Numbered from the stretch's first letter, positions 17,052 through 26,904 are shown. The stretch is DNA of 64,000 bases from Candidatus Nitrosopumilus sp. (GCA_028335865.1 JAOKTA010000001.1:20381-84380); one strand, 5' to 3'. The notes: a model not told the origin generated them from the sequence alone. Translations and numbers: made by a program.

Positions 17052-18002
17052 ATGTCTGCAACAGGAATGTGGGTAGAAAAATATCGACCTAAAGAAATTT
17101 CAGAGATTATAGGTCAAACTGAAATTATCGGGAGTTTAAAGGCGTTAATCAAAGATCCAACAGATATGCCCCATCTGATGTTTTCAGGCTCTGCAGGAGT
17201 AGGCAAAACAACTACAGCATTATGCATTACAAGACAAATTCTAGGGGACAATATTGAAGGAAATCTTCTAGAGCTAAATGCTTCTGATGAAAGAGGCATA
17301 GGCATGGTTAGAGAAAAAGTAAAAAAGTTTTCAGCTTTTGCAGGATTATCAGATGCCCCATTTAAAATAATTATTTTAGACGAAGCAGATGAGATGACTT
17401 CAGATGCTCAAACAGCACTGAGAAGAATCATAGAAGACACTGCTAAAATTTGTAGATTTATCTTAATTGCAAATAATGTTTCAAAAATCATTGATCCAAT
17501 TCAGAGTAGATGTGCAACATTCAAGTTTACTATAGTGTCAGAAGAGGACATTATAGGTAGATTAGAAGTAATTTCTAAAAAAGAAAAAATAAAGACAAAT
17601 AAAAAAGGTCTAAAAGCAATTTATGATTATTCAGAAGGGGATTTGAGACATGCGATTAATTTAATGCAAGCAACTGCAAGTCTTGGTGAAATTACTGAAG
17701 AAACTGTGAAAGTCTCATCAGGGTTAACTAAAACAAGTGATGTGGATGAGGTTTTAAAAATTGCATTGTCAGGTGATGTCATAAAATCAAGAGAGAAAAT
17801 GATTGAATTGATTAAAGTTTACGGAATGTCAGTGTCAGATTTTCTAAAGTACATTAACTCAGCTGTCTTCAAATCTAAACATGAAAAATTATCAGATATT
17901 TTAGAAGTAATAGCAAAGTATGATTATAGAATTTTAGTTGGGGCAAATTCTGAAATTCAATTATCTGCAATGCTTGCAGAACTTGCAAAAATAGAAAAAT
18001 AA
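17052..18002 (+). CDS. rfcS: Replication factor C small subunit
   Basis: The clamp-loader ATPase that opens PCNA. It begins with the RFC box EKYRPKEISEIIGQ. Walker A is GSAGVGKTTTA (~47), Walker B ILDEADEMT, followed by the arginine finger motif SRC at ~152. The C-terminal collar helices make up the rest of the 316 residues. It is divergent from the GINS-MCM operon, grouping fork proteins in one place. The large subunit is not immediately downstream; a tRNA follows instead. Confidence 0.96.
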   Translation: MSATGMWVEKYRPKEISEIIGQTEIIGSLKALIKDPTDMPHLMFSGSAGVGKTTTALCITRQILGDNIEGNLLELNASDERGIGMVREKVKKFSAFAGLSDAPFKIIILDEADEMTSDAQTALRRIIEDTAKICRFILIANNVSKIIDPIQSRCATFKFTIVSEEDIIGRLEVISKKEKIKTNKKGLKAIYDYSEGDLRHAINLMQATASLGEITEETVKVSSGLTKTSDVDEVLKIALSGDVIKSREKMIELIKVYGMSVSDFLKYINSAVFKSKHEKLSDILEVIAKYDYRILVGANSEIQLSAMLAELAKIEK

Positions 18003-18005
18003 AAA

Positions 18006-18089
18006 CGCCGAGAGAGGGATTTGAACCCCCGCGTACTTGCGTACACAGGCTCTCAAGGCCCGCGCTCTACCGGACTAAGCGACCTCGGC
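18006..18089 (-). tRNA. tRNA-Ser (anticodon TGA)
   Basis: The minus strand folds as an 84-nt class II tRNA: acceptor GCCGAGG/TCTCGGC, anticodon stem CGGGC/GCCTG with loop CTTGAGA, long variable arm TGTACGCAAGTACGCG, T-arm GGGGG-TTCAAAT-CCCTC. Discriminator G73 suits serine. CCA not encoded. Confidence 0.94.
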
Positions 18090-18160
18090 AAAAAATGTTG
18101 AAAATAGTGATTAAAATCTGTTGATAATTAAATAGAAAAATAAGAAAAAAGAAAAAATCT

Positions 18161-18709
18161 TTAATCGTGTGCGTGTGGATTTTCGCCGCTGGATTTCATA
18201 AGTACATATGTTCCGGCTGCTTTTTCGTGCCATTCTTGGTTGGCTGATTCAATAAGGATTGCTCCTTCAGGACAAATTTCTTGACATGCCATACAAACCG
18301 TACAATCATGTTCTCTGATTGGTTGTGATTTGTCGGTATAATCTAATCTTTCATCCATTTCTGTTAAACCAGTACCTTCAAAGGTTGTATCCATACAGTC
18401 TGCTGCAGGAATATCTTGTTCGGTTCTGAACCATTGGAATGTTTGAACTGGACATACACTCATGCATGAACCAGCTGCTACACATGAATCCCAATCGACT
18501 GCAACGCTAGTACCATGAATTCCAAGAGGAACTTGTTCTTCCCCTCTTTCTGCATAGGCTGCCTTTACATCTTCGTTTGAGAATGCTGCACCATCTGTTC
18601 TTCCTTCACCCCAGATATAGTGGAAATTTTCACCATCACCGTGGCTTGTTTTTCCTTTTGGTTCTACATCGTTGTGACAAAAGTCTTCTGGTATTTGTAG
18701 ATCTGCCAT
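18161..18709 (-). CDS. Zinc-type dicluster ferredoxin, copy A (3Fe-4S-like first site)
   Basis: A soluble electron carrier similar to the zinc-containing ferredoxins of Sulfolobales. The N-terminal extension (~60 residues, with NFHYIWGEG) corresponds to the zinc-binding part. The first cluster motif is CVAAGSCMSVCPVQTFQW, the second CTVCMACQEICPEGA. In the first motif the position filled by Asp in the neighbouring copy is Ala, so a [3Fe-4S] cluster is likely there. A 60-residue spacer contains two further Cys (AADC region). It may feed 2-oxoacid oxidoreductases or the FNR-type protein at 6.7 kb (inference). Confidence 0.88.
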   Translation of the reverse strand: MADLQIPEDFCHNDVEPKGKTSHGDGENFHYIWGEGRTDGAAFSNEDVKAAYAERGEEQVPLGIHGTSVAVDWDSCVAAGSCMSVCPVQTFQWFRTEQDIPAADCMDTTFEGTGLTEMDERLDYTDKSQPIREHDCTVCMACQEICPEGAILIESANQEWHEKAAGTYVLMKSSGENPHAHD

Positions 18710-18807
18710 TAGTTCCGTATATTTAGAATATTATTTAAATCTAGAGAAAATTAGTCAAGACTAAATAAAAAATGAAAAATTTGAAGTATATAGAAAAGGG
18801 TTTAAAC

Positions 18808-19341
<534 letters not shown>

Positions 19342-19425
19342 TTAAAGCTAGATGCATCTAGTTAATACTAACAAATAAACTGAAAATTAATAGGATTAAC
19401 AGGCAAAGAAAATTTCCTTACGTTC

Positions 19426-19447
19426 ATAACGCTGAACGATCAGTTAT
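19426..19447 (+). promoter_or_regulatory. Small hairpin just upstream of the eIF6 start
   Basis: ATAACGCTGA-ACGA-TCAGTTAT can fold into an 8-bp stem with a 2-nt bulge and ends 6 bp before the ATG. If transcribed it could mask initiation, or it may be a protein-binding dyad. Weak evidence. Confidence 0.3.
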
Positions 19448-19453
19448 CTGGAT

Positions 19454-20119
19454 ATGGATATTATCAAATATGATGTTTACAGACAGCCAAATATCGGTGT
19501 TTTCATCAATGTTAATGATACAATAGGATTAGTTCCAATGGGATTTGCAGAAACTAAAGCAAATAAACTAGCAGAATATTTGAATGTAGAAATTTTTCAC
19601 ACAGCAATTGCCAACACTATGTTAATTGGTACATTGTCAGTAATGAACAATAAAGGAATTTTGTTACCATCCACTGCATATCAAGATGAATATGATTATT
19701 TAAAAAATGAAACAGATCTAGAAGTAGGAGTTTTAGATACTAAATTCAATGCACTTGGAAATGTAATTTGTGCCAATGATAAAGGAGCAATTGTTTCACC
19801 TGCATTATCAAAACAAGATTGTAAAGTGATATCAGATGTAATGGGCGTAGAAGTACTTCAAAAAAAGATAGCAGGATCTCATTTATCAGGAGTTTCACTT
19901 AAAGCAAATAATACAGGTGGTGTAATTCATCCAGAAGCAGAAGAAAAAGATATTAAAATTATTGAAGATTTGTTATCGGTAAATGTTGAACAAACTTCAA
20001 TAAATGGCGGTGTTCCATATGTTACATCAGGAATTTTAGCAAATAATCATTGTATTATAGTAGGTTCAATGACTAGCGGTTCTGAAATTATGAATTTAAC
20101 TAGAGCGTTTCTAAATTAA
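19454..20119 (+). CDS. eif6: Translation initiation factor 6 (ribosome anti-association factor)
   Basis: Binds the large ribosomal subunit and prevents premature joining. The 221-residue protein has the five-fold pseudo-repeat of the family, seen as recurring blocks such as IGTLSVMNNKGILLPS, ALGNVICANDKGAIVSPALS, GVSLKANNTGGVIHPEA and TSGILANNHCIIVGSMTS. Length is normal. Its 3' end overlaps that of hisS by 20 bp in convergent orientation. Confidence 0.97.
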   Translation: MDIIKYDVYRQPNIGVFINVNDTIGLVPMGFAETKANKLAEYLNVEIFHTAIANTMLIGTLSVMNNKGILLPSTAYQDEYDYLKNETDLEVGVLDTKFNALGNVICANDKGAIVSPALSKQDCKVISDVMGVEVLQKKIAGSHLSGVSLKANNTGGVIHPEAEEKDIKIIEDLLSVNVEQTSINGGVPYVTSGILANNHCIIVGSMTSGSEIMNLTRAFLN

Positions 20120-21380
20120 AAACAGACTTTGGATCATCAGTTAATTTTTCTAAAGAAATAGTTCCTTCAGTTCCAGTTTTCATATCTTTGAGTACAATAT
20201 TTCCTTGTTCTAATTCTTGTGGTCCAACAATAATTGTAAATCTTGCAGTATTTGCAATATCCATTTGTTTTTTTAAATTTCTTCCTGCCAAATCAATATC
20301 AGTCGGTATTTTATTTAATCGAAGTAATGATGTAATAGAATGTGCAACTTTTTGCATATCATCGTTAATGTATAGAACTGAAACTCTTGGTTGTTCAATT
20401 TGAGAAATAATATTTTGTTCCTCCATAATTAGAATAATTCTTTCAACTCCACCTGCAACTCCAGTTGCACCAATATCATCTCTATTGAATGCTTTAGTTA
20501 ATGTGTCATATCTTCCTCCACCAGCTAAAGCACCAAGTTTAGAATTTTTATCAAATACTTCAAAAACAATTCCAGAGTAATAATCTAATCCTCTAACTAT
20601 TCCAAAATTAATTCTAACATTAGAGACTCCACGGTTTTCTAGAGATTCAAATAATGTTTTAATTTCATCCCAAGATTCCAATTCAGATACATCAAATAGA
20701 GATTCAACTTCTTTAATTGATCCTTTAATTTGTGAAAATTCTAGAATTTTTTCTAAATTATCTCTAGAATACCTATCTTCAAATTCTTTAATTATTTCAT
20801 CTTTTGATTTTTTTGCAATTTTATCAACTGCACGTAACATATCACCTACTAATTGTGGATCTTTTGAATCAAAAATTTTGTTAATGTATGATTCGACGAG
20901 ATTTCTATGATTAACATCAATTGTGATATTTTTGAGTAATAATGAATCAAACAATCTTGAAGTTAATTCAATAATTTCAGATTCTGATTCTAAATTTGAT
21001 TTACCATAAATTTCAAGATCCCATTGATGGAAATATCGATAACGTCCTTTTTGAGGTTCATCATATCTGAACACACCGCCAAAACTAGAAATTTTTGCGG
21101 GAAGTTTCATAGATTTTTGAGATGTGGCATATCTTGTGAGACCCATTGTAAAATCAAATCTTAATGCAATTTCTCGATCTCCTTTATCTTTAAAATAATA
21201 AATTTCATCTCGAATTGCAGGGCCAGATTTAGTTTCAAGTGTAGATAATAGTTCAATTGGGGAAGGATCCATGAATGAAAATCCATACAGATTGGTTAGT
21301 TGTTTAAACTGAGATCTAATATGTTCGATATTTTCTGTCTCAGATTTTGTAAAATCTTTCATTCCACGTGGTAATTCCAA
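20100..21380 (-). CDS. hisS: Histidyl-tRNA synthetase
   Basis: A class II aminoacyl-tRNA synthetase. Motif 2 is FRYDEPQKGRYRYFHQWDLEIYG, the histidine-binding stretches are RGLDYYSGIVFEV and AGGGRYDTL, and motif 3 is GATGVAGGVERI. A C-terminal anticodon-binding domain follows (PRVSVLYINDD...). At 426 residues it is of the compact bacterial/archaeal size. Confidence 0.97.
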   Translation of the reverse strand: MELPRGMKDFTKSETENIEHIRSQFKQLTNLYGFSFMDPSPIELLSTLETKSGPAIRDEIYYFKDKGDREIALRFDFTMGLTRYATSQKSMKLPAKISSFGGVFRYDEPQKGRYRYFHQWDLEIYGKSNLESESEIIELTSRLFDSLLLKNITIDVNHRNLVESYINKIFDSKDPQLVGDMLRAVDKIAKKSKDEIIKEFEDRYSRDNLEKILEFSQIKGSIKEVESLFDVSELESWDEIKTLFESLENRGVSNVRINFGIVRGLDYYSGIVFEVFDKNSKLGALAGGGRYDTLTKAFNRDDIGATGVAGGVERIILIMEEQNIISQIEQPRVSVLYINDDMQKVAHSITSLLRLNKIPTDIDLAGRNLKKQMDIANTARFTIIVGPQELEQGNIVLKDMKTGTEGTISLEKLTDDPKSVFNLETL

Positions 21381-21425
21381 GTTAATTATCTGTTAGAGAG
21401 TTGTGATTTAGATATTTCTATAATA

Positions 21426-21497
21426 TTATACAGTATTTTCTTCTAAATCTTGTTCAAGTTCAGGAAAATCATCCCACCAATTTTTAGTTGTAAACAT
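21426..21497 (-). CDS. Possible 23-residue micro-ORF upstream of hisS
   Basis: An ATG-started ORF on the minus strand encodes MFTTKNWWDDFPELEQDLEENTV. The composition (paired Trp, acidic C-terminal helix) looks more like a real small protein than random AT-rich sequence, but there is no family I recognise. It precedes hisS by 45 bp in the same direction and might be a leader peptide. Low certainty. Confidence 0.3.
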   Translation of the reverse strand: MFTTKNWWDDFPELEQDLEENTV

Positions 21498-21670
21498 ATC
21501 TAAACAAAATAATTTTTCTTAGCTTATAGATCTTTGTAAAACAAAATAATTAAATTTACTAGTCAATTAAAAAGTGACTATTTTTTAGAGAGATTTTTTG
21601 TACAATTAGTGAATATGGAAAAAACTATTCTCGGAGACAATTTAGAAATTTGTAGAATTCTAAACGGAAT

Positions 21671-22585
21671 GTGGCAGGAGGTCATGGTCAGATTGATTCA
21701 GAATTAGCAATACAAGATATGAAAAAATATCAAGAATTAGGCTTTACAACATGGGATCTTGCAGATATTTATGGTCCCGCAGAGTCACTGATTGGAAAAT
21801 TTAGTAAAAAAATAAAACAGAATATTCAAGCATTTACAAAATTTGTTCCAAATCCAGGACCAATGAGCAGCAGTATTGTAACTCACTATATTGATGAATC
21901 ATTGGAAAAAATGAATGCAGATTGCATTGATTTACTTCAATTCCATTGGTGGGACTATCAAGATTCAAGTTATCTTGACGCATTACAACATTTATCAAAA
22001 TTACAAAATGAAGGGAAAATAAAACATTTAGGACTTACAAATTTTGATACTAAAAGAATTAAAATAATCATTGAAAAAGGTTTTAAAATTATATCAAATC
22101 AAGTTCAATATTCTATTTTAGATCAAAGACCAGAAAAAATAATGGTTCCATTTTTTATCAAACATAAAATTCAAATCATCACATATGGAACATTGTTAGG
22201 AGGATTTTTTTCAGAAAAATATCTTAACACAGATGAACCAAGTAGAGCAGATTTAACTACAGCCAGTTTACAAAAATACAAAAATATGATTGACATATGG
22301 GGTGGATGGCAATTATTTCAAGAATTACTTGAAGTTTTAAACAGTATAGCAAAAAAACATGACTGTAGCATTGCAAATATTGCTACAAAATTCATTCTAG
22401 ATAAACCACAAGTTGCAGGGGTAATAATTGGAGCAAGATTAGGAATTACAGATCATATAGAAGATAATAGTAAAGTTTTTGATTTAAAAATAGACCAAGA
22501 GGATATTTCATTAATATCCACAGTTACTGCAAAAGCAAATGATTTGTTTAATACAATAGGTGATTGTGGGGACGAATATAGATAA
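21671..22585 (+). CDS. Aldo/keto reductase with apparent 5' frameshift
   Basis: A NADPH-dependent oxidoreductase of the AKR superfamily. The catalytic tetrad is intact: D and Y in WDLADIYGP, K in AFTKFVPN, H in LLQFHWWDY. The NADPH-binding GVIIGARLGITDHIEDN is near the C-terminus. The track start is a GTG (MAGGHGQID). However an ATG at 21615 opens MEKTILGDNLEICRILNGMWQ in another frame, which is the expected AKR N-terminus ending just where the downstream frame begins. A 7-bp loss of one GTGGCAG copy would explain it. So it is either a recent frameshift, a sequence error, or a shortened protein starting at the GTG. Confidence 0.8.
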   Translation: MAGGHGQIDSELAIQDMKKYQELGFTTWDLADIYGPAESLIGKFSKKIKQNIQAFTKFVPNPGPMSSSIVTHYIDESLEKMNADCIDLLQFHWWDYQDSSYLDALQHLSKLQNEGKIKHLGLTNFDTKRIKIIIEKGFKIISNQVQYSILDQRPEKIMVPFFIKHKIQIITYGTLLGGFFSEKYLNTDEPSRADLTTASLQKYKNMIDIWGGWQLFQELLEVLNSIAKKHDCSIANIATKFILDKPQVAGVIIGARLGITDHIEDNSKVFDLKIDQEDISLISTVTAKANDLFNTIGDCGDEYR

Positions 22586-22590
22586 AAAAG

Positions 22591-23382
22591 ATGGAAATTA
22601 AAATTGGATGTACCGGATGGAGTTATCAAGGATGGTCTGGAACTTTTTATCCAAAAAATCTAAAAAATTCCGAATGGCTAAACTATTATTCACAAATTTT
22701 TAGCATCACTGAAATAAATTCTACATTTTATAAAATCCCATCACAAGAAATTGTTAGAAGATGGAATGCAAATACACCAAGTCATTTTAAATTTACAGCA
22801 AAATTTCCATCTGTCATTACACATGAAAAAAGACTAGAAGGAATAAATTCAGAGATTTTTTCATTCTTAACATCACTCATACCAATTCATGAAAAAATTT
22901 CAGCGCTGGTATTACAATTACCACCATCATTAAGTTTTGAAGAAGCCAAACCTAGATTGGAAGAACTTTTTGATATTTTACCTACTGATTTTGTATATCC
23001 AATTGAAGGAAGGCATAAATCATGGTTTACAGATGAAGCATTGAATTATCTTAAACAAAAAAAACATTGTCTTGTATGGAATGTAGTAGAAGGCGTAAAC
23101 AATCCAATGCCAACAACATCAAATTATCTTTACGTTAGATTAATTGGAGATAGGAGTATTTCAGATAATCAATTTGGTACAATAAGGAAAAATAAATCAG
23201 ATTTAATTAAAAATTGGGCACAAAAGTTAGCAGAAATTTCAGATATTCCACTTGCAATGGTAATGGCTAACAATCATTTTGAAGGATTTGGACCTGCAAC
23301 TGCAAATACTTTAGGAAAAAATTTAGGTATGCAGGAATTAATCTGGGAAGAAAAAAAACAAAAAACATTAGGAAATTTTTAA
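22591..23382 (+). CDS. DUF72 family protein
   Basis: A TIM-barrel-like protein of the DUF72/YecE family. Family hallmarks are GCTGWSYQGWSGTFYP at the N-terminus, the EINSTFYKIPS segment, FKFTAKFP, VLQLPPSL and YVRLIGDR. Biochemical function is not established. It begins 5 bp after the aldo/keto reductase and is probably co-transcribed. Confidence 0.9.
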   Translation: MEIKIGCTGWSYQGWSGTFYPKNLKNSEWLNYYSQIFSITEINSTFYKIPSQEIVRRWNANTPSHFKFTAKFPSVITHEKRLEGINSEIFSFLTSLIPIHEKISALVLQLPPSLSFEEAKPRLEELFDILPTDFVYPIEGRHKSWFTDEALNYLKQKKHCLVWNVVEGVNNPMPTTSNYLYVRLIGDRSISDNQFGTIRKNKSDLIKNWAQKLAEISDIPLAMVMANNHFEGFGPATANTLGKNLGMQELIWEEKKQKTLGNF

Positions 23383-23423
23383 ATTAAAACAGAATAGGAT
23401 AAAATTTTGGTAAAAATAAAAAG

Positions 23424-23951
23424 TTAGTTACTAAGACCCATGGCCTCACCAAAATAATATCCCCCAAGTATAGTAATAGATGCCCAAATACATGAACCAA
23501 TAAAAGTAAATAAAATAAATTTAGGAATTTTCATTTTTAATAATCCAGCAGGCACTGAAATCATTTCTCTCATTACAGGAACCATTCTTCCGATTAAAAC
23601 TGCCTTGTCACCATATTTTTCAAACCATATTTCTACACGTTCTAATTTTTCTTCAGAAATTCTAAAATTTTTTAAATATCGAAGTAAAACAGTACGTCCA
23701 AGTTTTAATGCAATTAGATAGATAACAGTTGTTCCAATTGTAGCACCAGATCCACCAAGAAGAATCATTGGAATAACACCAGATAAAGGAATTCCTTGTT
23801 GTGCTGCCAAAAATCCAGCTGTTGGAAATATTGCAAGAGTTGGAATTGGCGGGATTACAGTTTCAATTAATGCTGCAAAAAATATTCCTTCGTAAAGATG
23901 CTGGCCTAAAAAATCTGCAATTATTGGTAAAAATGAATCAAATGGTTCCAT
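23424..23951 (-). CDS. DedA/SNARE-associated membrane protein
   Basis: A 175-residue integral membrane protein of the DedA (VTT) family, thought to move or balance lipid carriers across the membrane. Features: E-T-V-I-P-P-I-P near residue 30, two re-entrant-like hydrophobic loops, GRMVPVMREMISVPAGLLKM (the family R and G residues), and a final membrane helix. Four to five membrane segments. Stands alone, convergent with DUF72. Confidence 0.9.
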   Translation of the reverse strand: MEPFDSFLPIIADFLGQHLYEGIFFAALIETVIPPIPTLAIFPTAGFLAAQQGIPLSGVIPMILLGGSGATIGTTVIYLIALKLGRTVLLRYLKNFRISEEKLERVEIWFEKYGDKAVLIGRMVPVMREMISVPAGLLKMKIPKFILFTFIGSCIWASITILGGYYFGEAMGLSN

Positions 23952-24077
23952 TTTTTTATTATAAAAAATCTCACTAAATTACCTTACGAGTAAAAGATTA
24001 ACGAAATAATTAATTTTTGTGCCCAAATATCAGAATTTAAAGAAAAACACTATTTCATGAAAAAATTAAAAAATATT

Positions 24078-25223
24078 CTAACTCCAAACTTTTTCTTTGA
24101 AAGTCCACCGCTTATTTAATAAGAAATTGCCAAATGCTGCAACACCAACTGCTAAAATTAATGAAGTTGGGTATGAAATATTCCATTGATCTACAAGATT
24201 GTAAACTATACCAAGTTGAACCAATGCCCCAATAGAGCTAAATCCAGCAAATTGCACATATTGAATAATAGTTCGTTTTGGAGAAAAATCTCTATCTTCA
24301 AATGTCCAATATTTGTTTAGTAAGAAATTACTTGAAATTGAAAATATTATTCCAAATGTAGTAGCATGAAGGTACCACATATCAGAATTTAAAGAAAAAA
24401 GCATTGATGCAAAATAATTAATTGCTAAACCGGAAGCTCCAACTGTAAAAAATCTTGCAGCTTTTGAGATGAATCTAACAGATGTTCGGGATTCATCTTT
24501 TTCAACGGTTCTACCATATTTGTATAATTTCCAGACAGATTTAAAATAATCAAAAATAGTGGAAGTGTCAAGTTTACTAGAACCAAGTTCTCTATCAGTA
24601 AAAGTATACGGTACTTCTTCTATCCTAACACCTTTTGTTTTAACTAAAATTTCTAATAACATTTTGTAACCAAGTGCATCAAATTTTAATCCATTAAGAA
24701 TATTTTTCTTAAAAGCAAAAAAGCCAGACATAGGATCATCAGATTCTATCCCCAATCCTTTTTTTGCAATTAAAGTTGCAACTTTACTCATTAATTTTCT
24801 TTTAATTGGCCAACCTTGGATTGATCCTCCATGCACATACCGTGAAGCAATTGCAATGTCACACCTAGTTTGTTTAATTGCATCAACTAATTTTGGGATA
24901 ATATTTGGGGGATGTGAAAAATCACTATCCATTACTACAATTGTGTTTGCGGAAGATTCTTGAATTCCATTAAGAATTGCAGAACTTAATCCATTTTTTG
25001 CTTTTCGTTTAATTACATTAATTGTATGACTAGATTTGTCTTTAATTGAATGAAAATAATCTTCAGCAATTTTTGCAGTGTTATCAGGAGAATTATCATC
25101 TACAACTATAGTTTCAAGTTTAAAATTAGATGGAAAAGATTTCTTAATGTGATCTAAAATTTCACAAATATTTTTAGATTCATTATAAGTAGGCAAAATT
25201 ATTGAAATTTCTGCTGTATTCAA
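24078..25223 (-). CDS. Dolichol-phosphate mannose synthase-like GT2 fused to GtrA domain
   Basis: Residues 1-235 are a GT2 domain: IILPTYNESKNI, VVDDNSPDNTA, MDSDFSHPP (DxD-type metal site) and the MSGFFAFKK acceptor region, as in Dpm1. Residues ~255-375 carry four membrane helices of the GtrA family. It would load a sugar on a polyprenyl phosphate and possibly help flip it. This fused architecture is common in archaea and fits the other glycan genes in the window (11.1, 10.4, 49.3 kb). Confidence 0.9.
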   Translation of the reverse strand: MNTAEISIILPTYNESKNICEILDHIKKSFPSNFKLETIVVDDNSPDNTAKIAEDYFHSIKDKSSHTINVIKRKAKNGLSSAILNGIQESSANTIVVMDSDFSHPPNIIPKLVDAIKQTRCDIAIASRYVHGGSIQGWPIKRKLMSKVATLIAKKGLGIESDDPMSGFFAFKKNILNGLKFDALGYKMLLEILVKTKGVRIEEVPYTFTDRELGSSKLDTSTIFDYFKSVWKLYKYGRTVEKDESRTSVRFISKAARFFTVGASGLAINYFASMLFSLNSDMWYLHATTFGIIFSISSNFLLNKYWTFEDRDFSPKRTIIQYVQFAGFSSIGALVQLGIVYNLVDQWNISYPTSLILAVGVAAFGNFLLNKRWTFKEKVWS

Positions 25224-25342
25224 TATAACTAATCTTTTTAAATTGACTTAAAATGTTTAATGTAAAAATTTTAGCGTTTTTAGTATCGTATGTTCAAAAT
25301 ATCAATGATTATGGAATTGAATTATCCAATATGAGGAATACG

Positions 25343-25362
25343 GGGTTTTTTAAAAAAAAGAA
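25343..25362 (-). terminator. T-run terminator after the alcohol dehydrogenase
   Basis: On the minus strand the sequence after the stop codon reads CTTTTTTTTAAAAAACCCC, an eight-T run of the type that ends archaeal transcription. Confidence 0.5.
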
Positions 25363-26313
25363 TTAAGGTTTTAAAAAAACTTTTAGTGTATTAGGTTTTT
25401 TTGCATGAATAATTGCGTCCTCAAATTTATCCAAAGAAAAAGTAGAATCAATCATCGAATTAACAGAAATAACGCCTGTAGCAAGTGCATCAATTGCAGG
25501 CTTGAATAGTCCACATCTAGAACCAATTAAAGTAATTTCATTAATTATAGTAGAAGTCAAATCAAGATTTTCTCGCGATGTAATGGTAGATTTTAAAACT
25601 ACAGTACCACGGGGTTTTACAAGTTTCATGGTATCAGTGAATCCAGAATTACTTCCTGTAGCCTCCACTACAAGATCAAACAATTGTTCATCAGTAGATT
25701 CAATACCAATTTTTATTTTAATTCCAGATTGAATTAAGCCTTCAAGCTTATTTTGATGCTTACCAAAACACGTAATGTTAGAGCAGGTTAATTTTATAAC
25801 TTGAATAATTAATTGAGCTAATCTCCCATCACCTACAACTGCAACATTCCATTCAGGTTTCAAAGATATCTGTTCATTAATTTCAAAAGCGGCAGCTAAA
25901 GGTTCTACGAATACTGCTTGTTCATCACTAATTGAATCGGGGATTATATGTAAATTTTTTTCAGGTAATGAAAGAAATTCAGCAAATGCCCCATCTCGTT
26001 TTAAAATTCCAAGTACCGTTCTTGATGGACAATGTCGCTCCATTCCCCTAATGCAAAAATCACATTTAGTACATCCAGCATTAATTTCACCTACAACTCT
26101 CTTACCAATTAAATCAGGATTATTAGATTTTACCACAGTTCCAACAAATTCATGACCTAAAATTCCAGTATATTTCATGTATCCATTTAAAATTTCTAAA
26201 TCAGTTCCACAAATTCCAGCTAAGTTAACTTGAACTAGTGTTTCATTAAATTTAGGATCAGGATAATTATTATCAAAAATCATTTGTTTACCGTCGAAAA
26301 AAGTTGCTTTCAT
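25363..26313 (-). CDS. Zinc-dependent MDR-family alcohol/polyol dehydrogenase
   Basis: Medium-chain dehydrogenase. Catalytic zinc motifs are GICGTDLEIL (Cys38-type ligand) and GILGHEFVGTV (GHE); the structural zinc loop is CTKCDFCIRGMERHC with its four Cys. The Rossmann fold appears in VAVVGDGRLAQLI. With 316 residues it is slightly short for the family. No operon partner, so the substrate is open (threonine, glucose or another polyol are all possible). Confidence 0.86.
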   Translation of the reverse strand: MKATFFDGKQMIFDNNYPDPKFNETLVQVNLAGICGTDLEILNGYMKYTGILGHEFVGTVVKSNNPDLIGKRVVGEINAGCTKCDFCIRGMERHCPSRTVLGILKRDGAFAEFLSLPEKNLHIIPDSISDEQAVFVEPLAAAFEINEQISLKPEWNVAVVGDGRLAQLIIQVIKLTCSNITCFGKHQNKLEGLIQSGIKIKIGIESTDEQLFDLVVEATGSNSGFTDTMKLVKPRGTVVLKSTITSRENLDLTSTIINEITLIGSRCGLFKPAIDALATGVISVNSMIDSTFSLDKFEDAIIHAKKPNTLKVFLKP

Positions 26314-26411
26314 GAAATAATGAAGATTTATCCCAATTTTAAAAGATTATGATAGATAGTAAAATTACAGATATTATGTAGATTAATAATTAGAGAAAAT
26401 TAAAAATATTA

Positions 26412-26828
26412 TTGAGCTATAGATTTCTAGATCATGCAACAGATGCAATAATTGAAATTAATGCAAAAGATCTAAAAGAAGCATTTTCAGTTGCAGCAGA
26501 TGCAGTCATTAATTTAACATTAGATCAAGATAAGGTTGAAGAGAAAGAAAATAGGGAATTTGTAGCTCAAGGTAAGGATCTCTATTATCTTCTTTTTAGT
26601 TGGTTAGAAGAAATTCCATTTGTTCTCATTACTGAAGGATTTGCTATAAAAAGAATAGAATTTAGCATTGAAAAAAATAATTTCTACGAAATCAAGGCAA
26701 AAGCATTTGGAGAGACCCTTGACTTAAAAAAACATAATTTCAAAGTGGAGATAAAGGCACCTACATTTTATGATATGGTGATTAGAAATGAAGAGAAAGT
26801 ATACATGAAATTCCTTCTTGACTTGTAA
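26412..26828 (+). CDS. Archease
   Basis: A small acidic protein that activates the RNA ligase RtcB in tRNA splicing and RNA repair. The N-terminus YRFLDHATDAIIEINAKDLKEAFSVAADAVINL and the end KAPTFYDMVIRNEEKVYMKFLLDL are the family signature, with the metal-binding Asp residues in DHATD and the C-terminal D. The start is a TTG at 26412. 138 residues is standard. No rtcB is in view. Confidence 0.94.
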   Translation: MSYRFLDHATDAIIEINAKDLKEAFSVAADAVINLTLDQDKVEEKENREFVAQGKDLYYLLFSWLEEIPFVLITEGFAIKRIEFSIEKNNFYEIKAKAFGETLDLKKHNFKVEIKAPTFYDMVIRNEEKVYMKFLLDL

Positions 26829-26904
26829 GTTTGTGAATAATTATTACCTATAAACAGGAAAAAATTATGCTTGTTTTTTAAAAATCAACTTTCTAAGTGA
26901 TAAT

